The notes under the pieces were generated by a model. That model saw only the letters and a list, made by a program, of their open reading frames with translations. It did no database searches and was not told where the DNA came from. From contig JAJYFH010000046.1 of assembly GCA_021791015.1 (NCBI GenBank), forward strand, positions 1 through 5,692: a stretch of DNA of 5,692 nt. Direction: 5' to 3'. Shown piece by piece: positions 1 to 4,785 of the stretch. Position 1 is the stretch's first letter; the number at the start of each line of letters is the position of its first letter. The position numbers and the translations under genes are program-made. This DNA comes from a bacterium (GTDB lineage Bacteria > Patescibacteriota > CPR2 > UBA1875 > JAJYID01).

Positions 1-762
1 ATAACCTCTGATGCCATGAAGCAGTACAGGGACAAATATTATACCGCCGGAAATGTGATAGTTTCATGCGCCGGCAACTTGCCGGATGATTACACAAACA
101 GAATAGAAAAATATTTTGGCGATGTTTCGGCAGGGAAAAATGAATATGCAAGTGAAAAAATCAACAAGGCTTATAGCAATAGAGTCCGTTTGAGCAAAAA
201 AGATACCGAGCAGGCGCATGTCTACATGGGGCTTGAATCATACGACGTAAAGAATCCGGATAGGTTTGCCGCCGACCTCCTGGCAACTATTATAGGCGGC
301 AATATGAGCTCGAGGCTCTTCATGGAAGTGCGGGAGAAGAGGGGGCTGGCATATTACATAAAAGCAGTTGATGAGAACAATCATGACACTGGTATGTTTA
401 CGATAAGGGCCGGTTTGAATGTGGCCAAAACCGAGGAGGCGGTAAAAATCATAAGAAACGAACTTTTAAAAGCCGGATCGAGCATCAAAGAAGAAGAGCT
501 GAAAAGGGCCAAAGATTATATTTTCGGGACCATGGCGCTGACAGAAGAAAACTCAATCAATGTTGCCGACCAGAACGGGCTGGAGGAGATTATCGGCGGG
601 CAAGCGCTGACCCTGGAAGAAAGGATTAAGCTATACAACAAAGTTGCTCTTGAGGATGTTTTAAGGGTGGCAAATGACATTTTCAAGCCGGAGAAATTGA
701 AACTAGCTATCATTGGCCCCTATGAAAATGAGCAAAAATTTGCTAAAATAATAGAGAATTAA
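1..762 (+). CDS. M16 family zinc peptidase (pitrilysin/processing-peptidase-like), 5' truncated by window
   Basis: The frame is open from base 1 (ITSDAMKQYRDKYY...) to the TAA at 760-762, giving 253 visible residues of a family whose members are usually about 410-430 aa. The start therefore lies upstream, and the Met at base 16 is internal. The first ~40 residues match the end of the M16 N-terminal domain (the stretch before a 'Y..GN.....AGN' strand). From residue ~65 the M16 C-terminal domain follows, with the family signature GGNMSSRLFMEVREKRGLAY at about residues 99-118. The catalytic HxxEH and distal Glu would lie before the window, so I cannot tell whether this is an active peptidase or an inactive partner subunit. 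M16 proteins degrade or process short peptides. No signal peptide can be assessed. No clear terminator follows the gene. Family assignment is firm; the substrate is unknown. Confidence 0.93.
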   Translation: MTSDAMKQYRDKYYTAGNVIVSCAGNLPDDYTNRIEKYFGDVSAGKNEYASEKINKAYSNRVRLSKKDTEQAHVYMGLESYDVKNPDRFAADLLATIIGGNMSSRLFMEVREKRGLAYYIKAVDENNHDTGMFTIRAGLNVAKTEEAVKIIRNELLKAGSSIKEEELKRAKDYIFGTMALTEENSINVADQNGLEEIIGGQALTLEERIKLYNKVALEDVLRVANDIFKPEKLKLAIIGPYENEQKFAKIIEN

Positions 763-808
763 TTTTCAATTCACAGTTTACAATTTTCAATGAATTCTCA
801 ATGTCCAA

Positions 809-837
809 TTGGCAAACTTAGGGCAGTTGAGTAGAAT
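809..837 (+). promoter_or_regulatory. Predicted sigma70-type promoter for ndk
   Basis: A TTGGCA -35 box (809-814) and a TAGAAT -10 box (832-837) are separated by exactly 17 bases, and each box has five of six consensus matches. Transcription would begin near 844. That gives ndk a leader of about 100 nt that contains the inverted repeat at 861-922. The prediction rests on sequence match only, and AT-rich spacers produce chance matches. Confidence 0.5.
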
Positions 838-860
838 ATGTTATTCCTGCCCCCCTATGT

Positions 861-922
861 CATTCCCGCGGAGGCGGGAATCTATATAAAATAATTTCTG
901 GATTCCCGCCTCCGCGGGAATG
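861..922. repeat. Perfect 22-bp inverted repeat (two copies of a palindromic intergenic repeat)
   Basis: Bases 861-882 and 901-922 are exact reverse complements over 22 bp, separated by an 18-base AT-rich loop (883-900). Each arm is itself an imperfect palindrome (ATTCCCGC, a four-base centre, GCGGGAAT). RNA from either strand could fold into one long stem or two small ones. There is no T-run after the stem, so it is not a canonical Rho-independent terminator. A near-identical arm (one base different) occurs at 2970-2991. No target-site duplication flanks the pair. Such palindromes are commonly dispersed between genes in Patescibacteria genomes. Confidence 0.9.
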
Positions 923-945
923 GCAGTGAGAAAAAGGAGAAAAAG

Positions 946-1533
946 ATGAAAAACCAAGAAGAGCGGAGTTTAGTTTTAGTAAAACCGGACGGCGTGCAAA
1001 GAGCGTTGATAGGTGAAACAATCAAAAGGTTTGAGCAAAGGGGACTCAAAATCGTGGCTTTGAAAATGGTCAAACCTTCGATTGATCATATCAACGACCA
1101 TTATCCGAAGGATGATAAATGGATAGAAAGGCTTGGTGAAAAGGGATTTACAACTTTCAAGGAGCTTGGCATTGATCCGAAGGAAGTTATGGGCACGACA
1201 GACAAGAAGAAAGCAGGCGAAATGGTTCGCAAGTGGCTGGTTGATTATATGACAGAGGCGCCGGTGGTGGCGATGGTTATAGAAGGCATCCATGCTATAG
1301 ATATGATCCGAAAAATTGTGGGTCCCACTCTTCCGGCAAAGGCTCCCATCGGTACTATTCGCGGCGACTACTCGGTGGATTCTCCGGCTGCTGCAAATGT
1401 CCAGAAAAGGTCTGTTAAAAATATGATTCATGCTTCAGAGACGCCGGAAGAAGCCGCGCAGGAGATTAAGCATTGGTTTAGCGAGGAAGAAATACACGAT
1501 TGGGCCAGACCGGACCACAAAGTAATGTTTTGA
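946..1533 (+). CDS. ndk: Nucleoside diphosphate kinase, long form with internal insertion
   Basis: The enzyme transfers the gamma-phosphate of ATP to NDPs through a phospho-histidine, balancing cytosolic NTP and dNTP pools. The 195-aa product opens with the NDK strand LVLVKPDGVQR (residues 9-19, with the conserved Lys13). It keeps the core PVVAMVIEG (106-114), the nucleotide-binding region GTIRGDY (136-142) and the catalytic His162 in NMIHASE, which corresponds to the canonical N-x-x-H-G-S-D motif (Ala replaces Gly). Usual bacterial NDKs are about 140-150 aa. The extra length is mostly an insertion of roughly 30 residues at about 55-95 and a shorter one of about 8 residues near 145-157, just before the catalytic motif. 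The start is supported by AAGGAG at 934-939, six bases upstream of ATG. It ends in TGA. The gene stands alone behind its own promoter and a hairpin-rich leader. Confidence 0.96.
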   Translation: MKNQEERSLVLVKPDGVQRALIGETIKRFEQRGLKIVALKMVKPSIDHINDHYPKDDKWIERLGEKGFTTFKELGIDPKEVMGTTDKKKAGEMVRKWLVDYMTEAPVVAMVIEGIHAIDMIRKIVGPTLPAKAPIGTIRGDYSVDSPAAANVQKRSVKNMIHASETPEEAAQEIKHWFSEEEIHDWARPDHKVMF

Positions 1534-1589
1534 GAATTTCAAATTACAAATTTCCCTGTCTCGCCGGCAGGCAGGCAATTCAAAATAAA
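1534..1589. repeat. Intergenic repeat block: AT-rich motif plus degenerate GGCAGGCAGG palindrome
   Basis: The spacer between ndk and the broken four-helix-bundle gene has an AT-rich part (AATTTCAAATTACAAATTTC, about 1535-1554). It is followed at 1555-1575 by a decayed version of a palindrome whose ideal form would be CCTGCCTGCCGGCAGGCAGG; the left arm carries a substitution and an extra base. AT-rich motifs of the opposite sense (ATTTGTAATT, AATTTGAAATTTTGAATTG) appear on the other side of the neighbouring gene at about 1963-1995. Confidence 0.6.
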
Positions 1590-1949
1590 ATGACAAATAA
1601 CAAATTTGATCTTGAAGAAAGAACTGCTGTATTTGCTGAAAATGTAATTGATTTTTGCAAATCTCTCAAGGAAACTACCATAACGAAACCAATTATTTCA
1701 TAATTAGTCAGATCAGCAACCAGTATTGGCAGCAATTATTGTGAAGCAGATTGTGCTGAAAGCAAGCGTGATTTCGAGTATAAATTAGGGATTTGCAAAA
1801 AAGAAGCTAAGGAGACGAAGCATTGGTTGCGACTGATTATTAGAGCCATTCCGGAGAGCAGAGAAGAAGCACAGAAACTCAGAAGGGAATCTATGGAGTT
1901 TGTACTGATATTTTCAACGATAGTCAACAAGTCAAAAAGTAAGGTTTGA
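1590..1949 (+). pseudogene. Four-helix-bundle protein (S23 / 23S rRNA intervening-sequence protein family), interrupted by an in-frame TAA
   Basis: Translation from ATG 1590 gives MTNNKFDLEERTAVFAENV and reaches TAA at 1701-1703 (codon 38). Reading on in the same frame, with no frameshift, gives LVRSATSIGSNYCEAD, then ESKRDFEYKLGICKKEAKET and HWLRLIIRA to a TGA at 1947-1949. The total is 119 codons, the normal family length. The stop lies inside the family's P(L/I)(I/L)SQLVRS.TSIG.NY block, where Gln is usual, so one C-to-T change (CAA to TAA) explains it. Members form compact four-helix bundles, often multimeric, first known from 23S rRNA insertions and common as free genes in candidate phyla; their role is unclear. 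No good Shine-Dalgarno is visible. The frame is open further upstream to 1500, but that part overlaps ndk and is not family-like. A recent pseudogene is most likely; a sequencing error or read-through is possible. Confidence 0.87.
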
Positions 1950-1996
1950 CATTGGGAATTACATTTGTAATTAGAAATTTGAAATTTTGAATTGAG

Positions 1997-2077
<81 letters not shown>

Positions 2078-2094
2078 ATGAAATTGTTTGCGAG

Positions 2095-2114
2095 TGGGAG
2101 GTAAGAACCTCTCA
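2095..2114 (+). other. Hairpin 18 bases after the tRNA
   Basis: TGGGAGGT (2095-2102) pairs with ACCTCTCA (2107-2114) over eight base pairs, including one G-T wobble, around the four-base loop AAGA. No T-run follows, so it is a poor Rho-independent terminator. It could act in 3' processing of the tRNA transcript or be part of the inserted remnant. Confidence 0.4.
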
Positions 2115-2187
2115 AAAGTCGCTTAAAAAATATTTAAGGGAATAATATAATCTAGTTTTAATAAAAAGCTGGTAAGGAAACAATCTA

Positions 2188-2204
2188 AAGCGGCTGAGCC
2201 GCTT
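2188..2204. other. Perfect 7-bp hairpin abutting the distal tRNA fragment
   Basis: AAGCGGC, loop TGA, then GCCGCTT. The last two bases overlap the first two bases of the 23-bp tRNA fragment. The position at the edge of the att-like repeat recalls inverted repeats flanking recombinase core sites, but a chance palindrome is equally possible. Confidence 0.45.
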
Positions 2205-2239
2205 CGAATCCTCTCGGGCGCACCAGTAGATACTTTTTT

Positions 2240-2259
2240 GATGCTTCGGCATCTTTTTT
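2240..2259 (+). terminator. Rho-independent terminator with UUCG tetraloop
   Basis: The stem GATGC (2240-2244) pairs with GCATC (2249-2253) around the very stable TTCG tetraloop, followed by six T (2254-2259). It lies 14 bases after the duplicated tRNA 3' end, not after the intact tRNA. This is consistent with it being the original terminator of the tRNA gene, displaced by the 148-bp insertion. Confidence 0.8.
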
Positions 2260-2261
2260 AA

Positions 2262-2290
2262 TTGAAAATTAAGCTTAACTAAGATACAAT
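2262..2290 (+). promoter_or_regulatory. Predicted sigma70-type promoter for the 161-aa gene
   Basis: TTGAAA (2262-2267) and TACAAT (2285-2290) are separated by exactly 17 bases, immediately after the terminator. Transcription would start near 2297, about 33 bases before the ATG, leaving room for the GGAGG ribosome binding site. Confidence 0.55.
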
Positions 2291-2329
2291 CAAAGAGCTT
2301 TTGCACATACTTCAATCTTTGGAGGCGGG

Positions 2330-2815
2330 ATGAATGCAGTCGGCTGTATCCAAGCAGGAACGGCAGCAGGAAGGGTGATTGGGGCGACAGAGGCACTCTA
2401 TGGTGTTTTTCGTGCTTTTGAGGCAGATTCCTTGGGCGCCATCGAGATGCGCTATCCGCGGATCAAGAAGGCCATTCTTTTACCGGCTAACGGCAACTGT
2501 TTTTGGGCTGTTGCTCTGCATGACAATGGTGGGTTGAATGACCCGGCTATGCTGGCGGTGAAGGCCATAAAAGAAGAAATTCCGGTGGACAGATTGCAGG
2601 AGGTTTTAATGCATCAACCTACCGGTGCGGTCAACTCTCGCAAGCGGCTGATTTTTTGTTGCGGGAACAGGCTGCACGTTGGATACAGTGTTCCGGAGGC
2701 CATCCATCAACGGTTTGAGGAATTTTCATGCCCTCTACCAAAAGATGCATTGCCCAACCTGTTTCGCATCATGAAGGCTACGCTTGATACTTGGCAGCCG
2801 GAGATCCTCGTCTGA
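2330..2815 (+). CDS. Unrecognised protein, 161 aa
   Basis: I do not recognise this family. The gene is credible: it has its own promoter, a strong GGAGG at 2321-2325 four bases before ATG, an uninterrupted 161-codon frame ending in TGA, and a hairpin 14 bases after the stop. The product is mixed alpha/beta in appearance and has no signal peptide or membrane segment, so it is probably cytosolic. Visible features are a Gly/Ala-rich start (IQAGTAAGRVIGATEALYG, residues 7-25), two short beta-like strands (KAILLPANGNCFWAVALHD about 47-65, RLIFCCGNRLHVGYS about 106-120) and an amphipathic C-terminal helix. Five cysteines (6, 57, 110, 111, 134) do not form a CxxC metal motif. By eye the codon use is richer in G and C than the flanking spacers. 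It sits just beyond the tRNA scar but shows no mobile-element function. Confidence 0.75.
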   Translation: MNAVGCIQAGTAAGRVIGATEALYGVFRAFEADSLGAIEMRYPRIKKAILLPANGNCFWAVALHDNGGLNDPAMLAVKAIKEEIPVDRLQEVLMHQPTGAVNSRKRLIFCCGNRLHVGYSVPEAIHQRFEEFSCPLPKDALPNLFRIMKATLDTWQPEILV

Positions 2816-2829
2816 AGTGGCAAATCTGG

Positions 2830-2855
2830 GTGGTCCCGCGATTTTGCGGGGCCAC
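2830..2855. terminator. Strong hairpin after the 161-aa gene (terminator-like, no T-run)
   Basis: GTGGTCCCGC (2830-2839) pairs with GCGGGGCCAC (2846-2855) over ten base pairs, with one T-G wobble, around the loop GATTTT. It starts 14 bases after the stop codon. No T-run follows, so it may be a 3'-end stabiliser, a factor-dependent stop or another intergenic palindrome rather than an intrinsic terminator. Confidence 0.5.
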
Positions 2856-2865
2856 CACGGGGCAT

Positions 2866-2894
2866 TTGAAAATTAATTTGCATCTACTTTTAAT
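2866..2894 (+). promoter_or_regulatory. Possible promoter for the SemiSWEET gene
   Basis: TTGAAA (2866-2871) and TTTAAT (2889-2894) are 17 bases apart in AT-rich sequence. If used, transcription would begin near 2901, and the leader of about 105 nt would contain the repeat block at 2922-2991. The region is so AT-rich that a chance match is quite possible. Confidence 0.35.
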
Positions 2895-2921
2895 TTTGAA
2901 TTACGATTATTTTTAGTTGCC

Positions 2922-2991
2922 ATTCTGGTCTGTGGGCAGGCAGGCTTGTCCAGAATCTGGATTAGGCTGGATTCCCGCCTTCGCGGGAATG
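2922..2991. repeat. Composite palindromic repeat block upstream of the SemiSWEET gene
   Basis: Three repeat types lie side by side. ATTCTGG (2922-2928) and CCAGAAT (2950-2956) form an inverted pair enclosing GGCAGGCAGG (2935-2944), a fragment of the palindrome also seen at 1555-1575. Then at 2970-2991 comes a single 22-bp unit that differs by one base from the arm at 901-922 and folds as ATTCCCGC/GCGGGAAT. The 15 bases at 2943-2957 (GGCTTGTCCAGAATC) recur exactly at 4679-4693. The last unit ends only three bases before the AAGGAG of the next gene. Confidence 0.8.
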
Positions 2992-3005
2992 ACAAAGGAG
3001 AATAA

Positions 3006-3338
3006 ATGTCATTATCACTGCATCATTTTACCCATACTCATAATGTCGACAAGGAAAAGTTCGAACGTTTGCACAAAAAGAAGTATGTGCGGGTGATTGA
3101 TGCGCTTATTTTTGTAATTGCCTTTGCCGGACCGATGACCACGGCCCCGCAGGCTATCCGGATTTTTATAACCCATAATGCCCAGGGGGTCTCTGTCGCC
3201 ACTTGGTTCTTGTACGTGCTTGTTCAGGGAGCGTGGCTTCTTTATGGCATCGCCCATCGCAACAAACCTATTATTATCTCAAACATTTTGTGGATTTTTT
3301 GGCAATCTCTTGTAATGATCGGCGCAATTATATATTGA
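3006..3338 (+). CDS. SemiSWEET / PQ-loop (MtN3-like) sugar transporter family protein
   Basis: The 110-aa product has an N-terminal hydrophilic stretch (residues 1-28, His-rich at 6-12, then Lys-rich) and three predicted membrane helices at about 31-53, 62-82 and 87-109, the single triple-helix bundle of bacterial SemiSWEETs. Family marks are the PQ motif with its preceding Pro (P43...P48-Q49 in GPMTTAPQAIRIF), GVS..TW after the first helix (61-67), WLLYG (77-81) and the conserved Asn in the third helix (N93). Characterised SemiSWEETs dimerise and move mono- or disaccharides passively across the cytoplasmic membrane; the substrate here cannot be read from sequence. The length is slightly above the usual 85-100 aa because of the N-terminal tail. 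The start is supported by AAGGAG at 2995-3000, five bases from ATG. The stop is TGA. Some PQ-loop proteins have other roles. Confidence 0.9.
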   Translation: MSLSLHHFTHTHNVDKEKFERLHKKKYVRVIDALIFVIAFAGPMTTAPQAIRIFITHNAQGVSVATWFLYVLVQGAWLLYGIAHRNKPIIISNILWIFWQSLVMIGAIIY

Positions 3339-3445
3339 TCTTAAATTTACTTCTATATCGGCAAAATCAATCCGTTTATCTTAGAAGATCGCCCAATGGA
3401 AAATTAGCTCCTTTTTTATAATATGCATCAGATCCTATCCAAATC

Positions 3446-3451
3446 TATAAT
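3446..3451 (+). promoter_or_regulatory. Possible -10 box for the 111-aa gene
   Basis: A perfect TATAAT at 3446-3451 lies 15 bases before ATG 3467, implying a very short leader of roughly 8 nt. A second TATAAT at 3417-3422 would give a longer leader. Neither has a clear TTGACA-like box at the right distance. Confidence 0.35.
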
Positions 3452-3466
3452 CGGGGGGCGCGGATT

Positions 3467-3802
3467 ATGACCGGTAATGACAGCGTATCGGAAGTGCGCA
3501 CGCGAGTTGCGGGGTATGGGTATCCGTACAAGCTTTGCATCAGGGAATCGCTTCCCGACCTTTTGAAGAGGTATGCTCTGGCATGCCGTGAAAAAGAAAA
3601 TCTTGGGGATATGCAAAAGATCCCTGTCGCTCTGACCGTGGTGGGTGCCAAGCGGTTTCTGATCGAGATAGAAGATGCGGCAAGCGGTGACGCAAAGCAA
3701 GCAGAACAGATACAAGTGTTGCTTGCGGACGGGGACTATGTCCTTTCCAGAGAAGCAGAAGACGTGCTCTGTCGGAGACTCGAGGAGTTGAAGGAAAAGT
3801 AG
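3467..3802 (+). CDS. Unrecognised protein, 111 aa
   Basis: No family is recognised. The frame is uninterrupted from ATG 3467 to TAG 3800-3802 and is closed by a strong terminator hairpin ten bases later, which supports a real gene. The product is soluble, charged and predicted to be mostly helical: helices at about 27-45 (SLPDLLKRYALACREKENL) and 94-110 (SREAEDVLCRRLEELKEK) flank a short strand pair near 52-68 (IPVALTVVGAKRFLIEIED). No signal peptide, membrane segment or metal motif is visible; the cysteines are at 24, 40 and 102. The upstream GGGGGG at 3453-3458 is a weak ribosome binding site, and an in-frame alternative start is not obvious. Codon use looks more GC-rich by eye than in the membrane-protein genes on either side. 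Confidence 0.7.
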   Translation: MTGNDSVSEVRTRVAGYGYPYKLCIRESLPDLLKRYALACREKENLGDMQKIPVALTVVGAKRFLIEIEDAASGDAKQAEQIQVLLADGDYVLSREAEDVLCRRLEELKEK

Positions 3803-3811
3803 AGGGGATGG

Positions 3812-3843
3812 GAAAACAGAGCGCCGGCCGGCGCCCTGTTTTC
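3812..3843. terminator. Strong intrinsic terminator hairpin, likely bidirectional
   Basis: GAAAACAG (3812-3819) pairs with CTGTTTTC (3836-3843), and inside it GCGCC pairs with GGCGC (3821-3825/3830-3834) around a GGCC loop, with only an A-C mismatch between the two parts. The A-run on the left arm and T-run on the right arm would serve transcripts of either direction, though the T-run is only four bases. It separates the 111-aa gene from the PH-domain gene and its promoter. Confidence 0.75.
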
Positions 3844-3867
3844 ATGCGGTTGAATTCATTTATGTTG

Positions 3868-3876
3868 TGCTATAAT
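3868..3876 (+). promoter_or_regulatory. Extended -10 promoter directly before the PH-domain gene
   Basis: TGCTATAAT (3868-3876) is a perfect extended -10 element. TTGAAT at 3850-3855 is a possible -35 box, but with only a 15-base spacer. Seven bases separate the -10 box from the ATG, so the first transcribed base should be at or next to A3884, giving a leaderless mRNA. Confidence 0.65.
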
Positions 3877-3883
3877 ACGGACA

Positions 3884-4450
3884 ATGAAAGAAGAATTTCC
3901 CGGACAAAAATCAAAGGAGAAACTCATAAAGACTCTCCGGAAGAACCCCGTTATTTTCGTTAAAAAGATTGTCAAATTCTTTATCTTTTTGGCTATTTCT
4001 ATTTTTTTAATGGTTTATGTGAGCCAGCTTTCCGTCTTTTCTTCCATTTCAAACTATATCAATATAGCCGCTTTGTGCGGAGTTATATTTTCGCTTTCGT
4101 ATGGATTCTACGTGTGGGTTTGCTGGTACTATGACGTTTACATTTTGACAACCGCGAGGATTATCGAAGTTCGGCAAAAGGGCCTTTTTAATAGGGAGGT
4201 CAGGGAAATCGATCTTGATAAAATCCAGGATGTTACCTACAATGTGTCGGGCGTTTTGTCTACCATTATGGAGGTTGGCAATGTGAAAATTCACTCAGCT
4301 TCAGGGATGCAGGTTGAAATAGAGAGCGTCTCCAAGCCGGGAATTGTCAGGGAAGTTATCGTCAAGCTGATGGAGAAAAAGGGCGCAGGCAAAAAAGACC
4401 TGTCAGCTGATGATATAGCCAAAGCCTTAGCCGAGAGGCTGCAAAGTTGA
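3884..4450 (+). CDS. Membrane-anchored bacterial PH-domain protein (DUF304/bPH2, YdbS/YdbT-like)
   Basis: The 188-aa product has a Lys-rich cytoplasmic N terminus (residues 1-28), two predicted membrane helices at about 28-48 and 59-81, then a bacterial pleckstrin-homology domain at about 82-163. The domain shows the typical order: YYDVYILTTARIIEVRQKGLFNREVREIDL, then DKIQDVTYNVSGVLSTIMEVGNVKIHSAS, then the beta strand QVEIESVSKP leading into the closing helix. A charged tail (165-188) resembles short C-terminal helices of related proteins. Bacterial PH2 proteins are membrane proteins of largely unknown role, in some species linked to envelope stress or secretion; no ligand can be inferred. 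No Shine-Dalgarno precedes ATG 3884, in line with the promoter lying only seven bases upstream. The gene ends in TGA and stands alone. Confidence 0.88.
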   Translation: MKEEFPGQKSKEKLIKTLRKNPVIFVKKIVKFFIFLAISIFLMVYVSQLSVFSSISNYINIAALCGVIFSLSYGFYVWVCWYYDVYILTTARIIEVRQKGLFNREVREIDLDKIQDVTYNVSGVLSTIMEVGNVKIHSASGMQVEIESVSKPGIVREVIVKLMEKKGAGKKDLSADDIAKALAERLQS

Positions 4451-4461
4451 TATCGGAAGTA

Positions 4462-4481
4462 TTGTTCGGATTTCTGAACAA
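4462..4481 (+). other. Hairpin after the PH-domain gene
   Basis: TTGTTCGG (4462-4469) pairs with CTGAACAA (4474-4481) over eight base pairs with one G-T wobble and the loop ATTT, starting 11 bases after the stop codon. There is no following T-run, so it is at best a weak terminator or a 3'-end stabilising structure. Confidence 0.4.
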
Positions 4482-4670
4482 ATTATGAGGCGGGTAAACT
4501 GCGTTATATTGCTCATTTGTAAAAAGTCCAAGCAACAAGCAATAATGATCAATCAAATTCCAATAATCCAATCATTAAAAATAAAACTTTAGGTATTGGC
4601 CATTGGAACCTTGAAAATTGACTGATCATTGATATTTGGCCATTGAAGCAATGGGCAATGAAGGCGCGAC

Positions 4671-4747
4671 GTCATTCTGGCTTGTCCAGAATCAATTATT
4701 GCACTTTATAGCTTTAGATTCTGGTCTCCTATTGTCGCCAGAATGAC
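4671..4747. repeat. Nested inverted-repeat element (ATTCTGG/CCAGAAT type)
   Basis: GTCATTCTGG (4671-4680) and CCAGAATGAC (4738-4747) form the outer pair. CCAGAATC (4686-4693) and GATTCTGG (4717-4724) form an inner pair. Each half can also fold by itself. The element is 77 bp with a palindromic plan, and part of it (4679-4693) matches 2943-2957 exactly, so it belongs to a dispersed family. It encodes nothing. Confidence 0.8.
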
Positions 4748-4785
4748 AAATTAAGCTAGTTTTTCAATGGTCTAAATATAAATGG

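Noticed and set aside
861..922. Miniature transposon (MITE)
   Set aside because: No target-site duplication flanks the inverted repeat and single units occur alone (2970-2991), which fits a dispersed palindrome better.
976..1431. Minus-strand 151-codon frame
   Set aside because: It lies wholly inside ndk, has an implausible composition rich in His, Arg and Cys, and matches no family.
1500..1589. Upstream in-frame extension of the S23 gene starting at 1500
   Set aside because: It overlaps the end of ndk in another frame and translates an intergenic repeat; the family-like sequence begins at ATG 1590.
1701..1703. Alternative genetic code as explanation of the internal stop
   Set aside because: The codon is TAA, not TGA. 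At least five genes here end normally in TGA, and the M16 gene ends in TAA.
2112..2396. Minus-strand 94-codon frame across the tRNA fragment
   Set aside because: It contains the antisense-tRNA string CAREDS and overlaps a terminator, a promoter and the start of the 161-aa gene; no ribosome binding site or family resemblance.
3540..3845. Minus-strand 101-codon frame opposite the 111-aa gene (and two shorter ones there)
   Set aside because: Composition rich in Pro, Arg and Ser is typical of antisense of a GC-rich gene, and it would start inside the terminator hairpin. The + strand frame has the better context, though neither has homologues I recognise.
4362..4571. Minus-strand 69-codon frame at the end of the PH-domain gene
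   Set aside because: It overlaps the PH coding sequence, its start has no ribosome binding site, and its residues read like translated intergenic repeat.
4596..4645. Two copies of TTGGCCATTG as a CRISPR or iteron array
   Set aside because: Only two 10-bp copies, no regular unit spacing beyond that pair, no associated genes.
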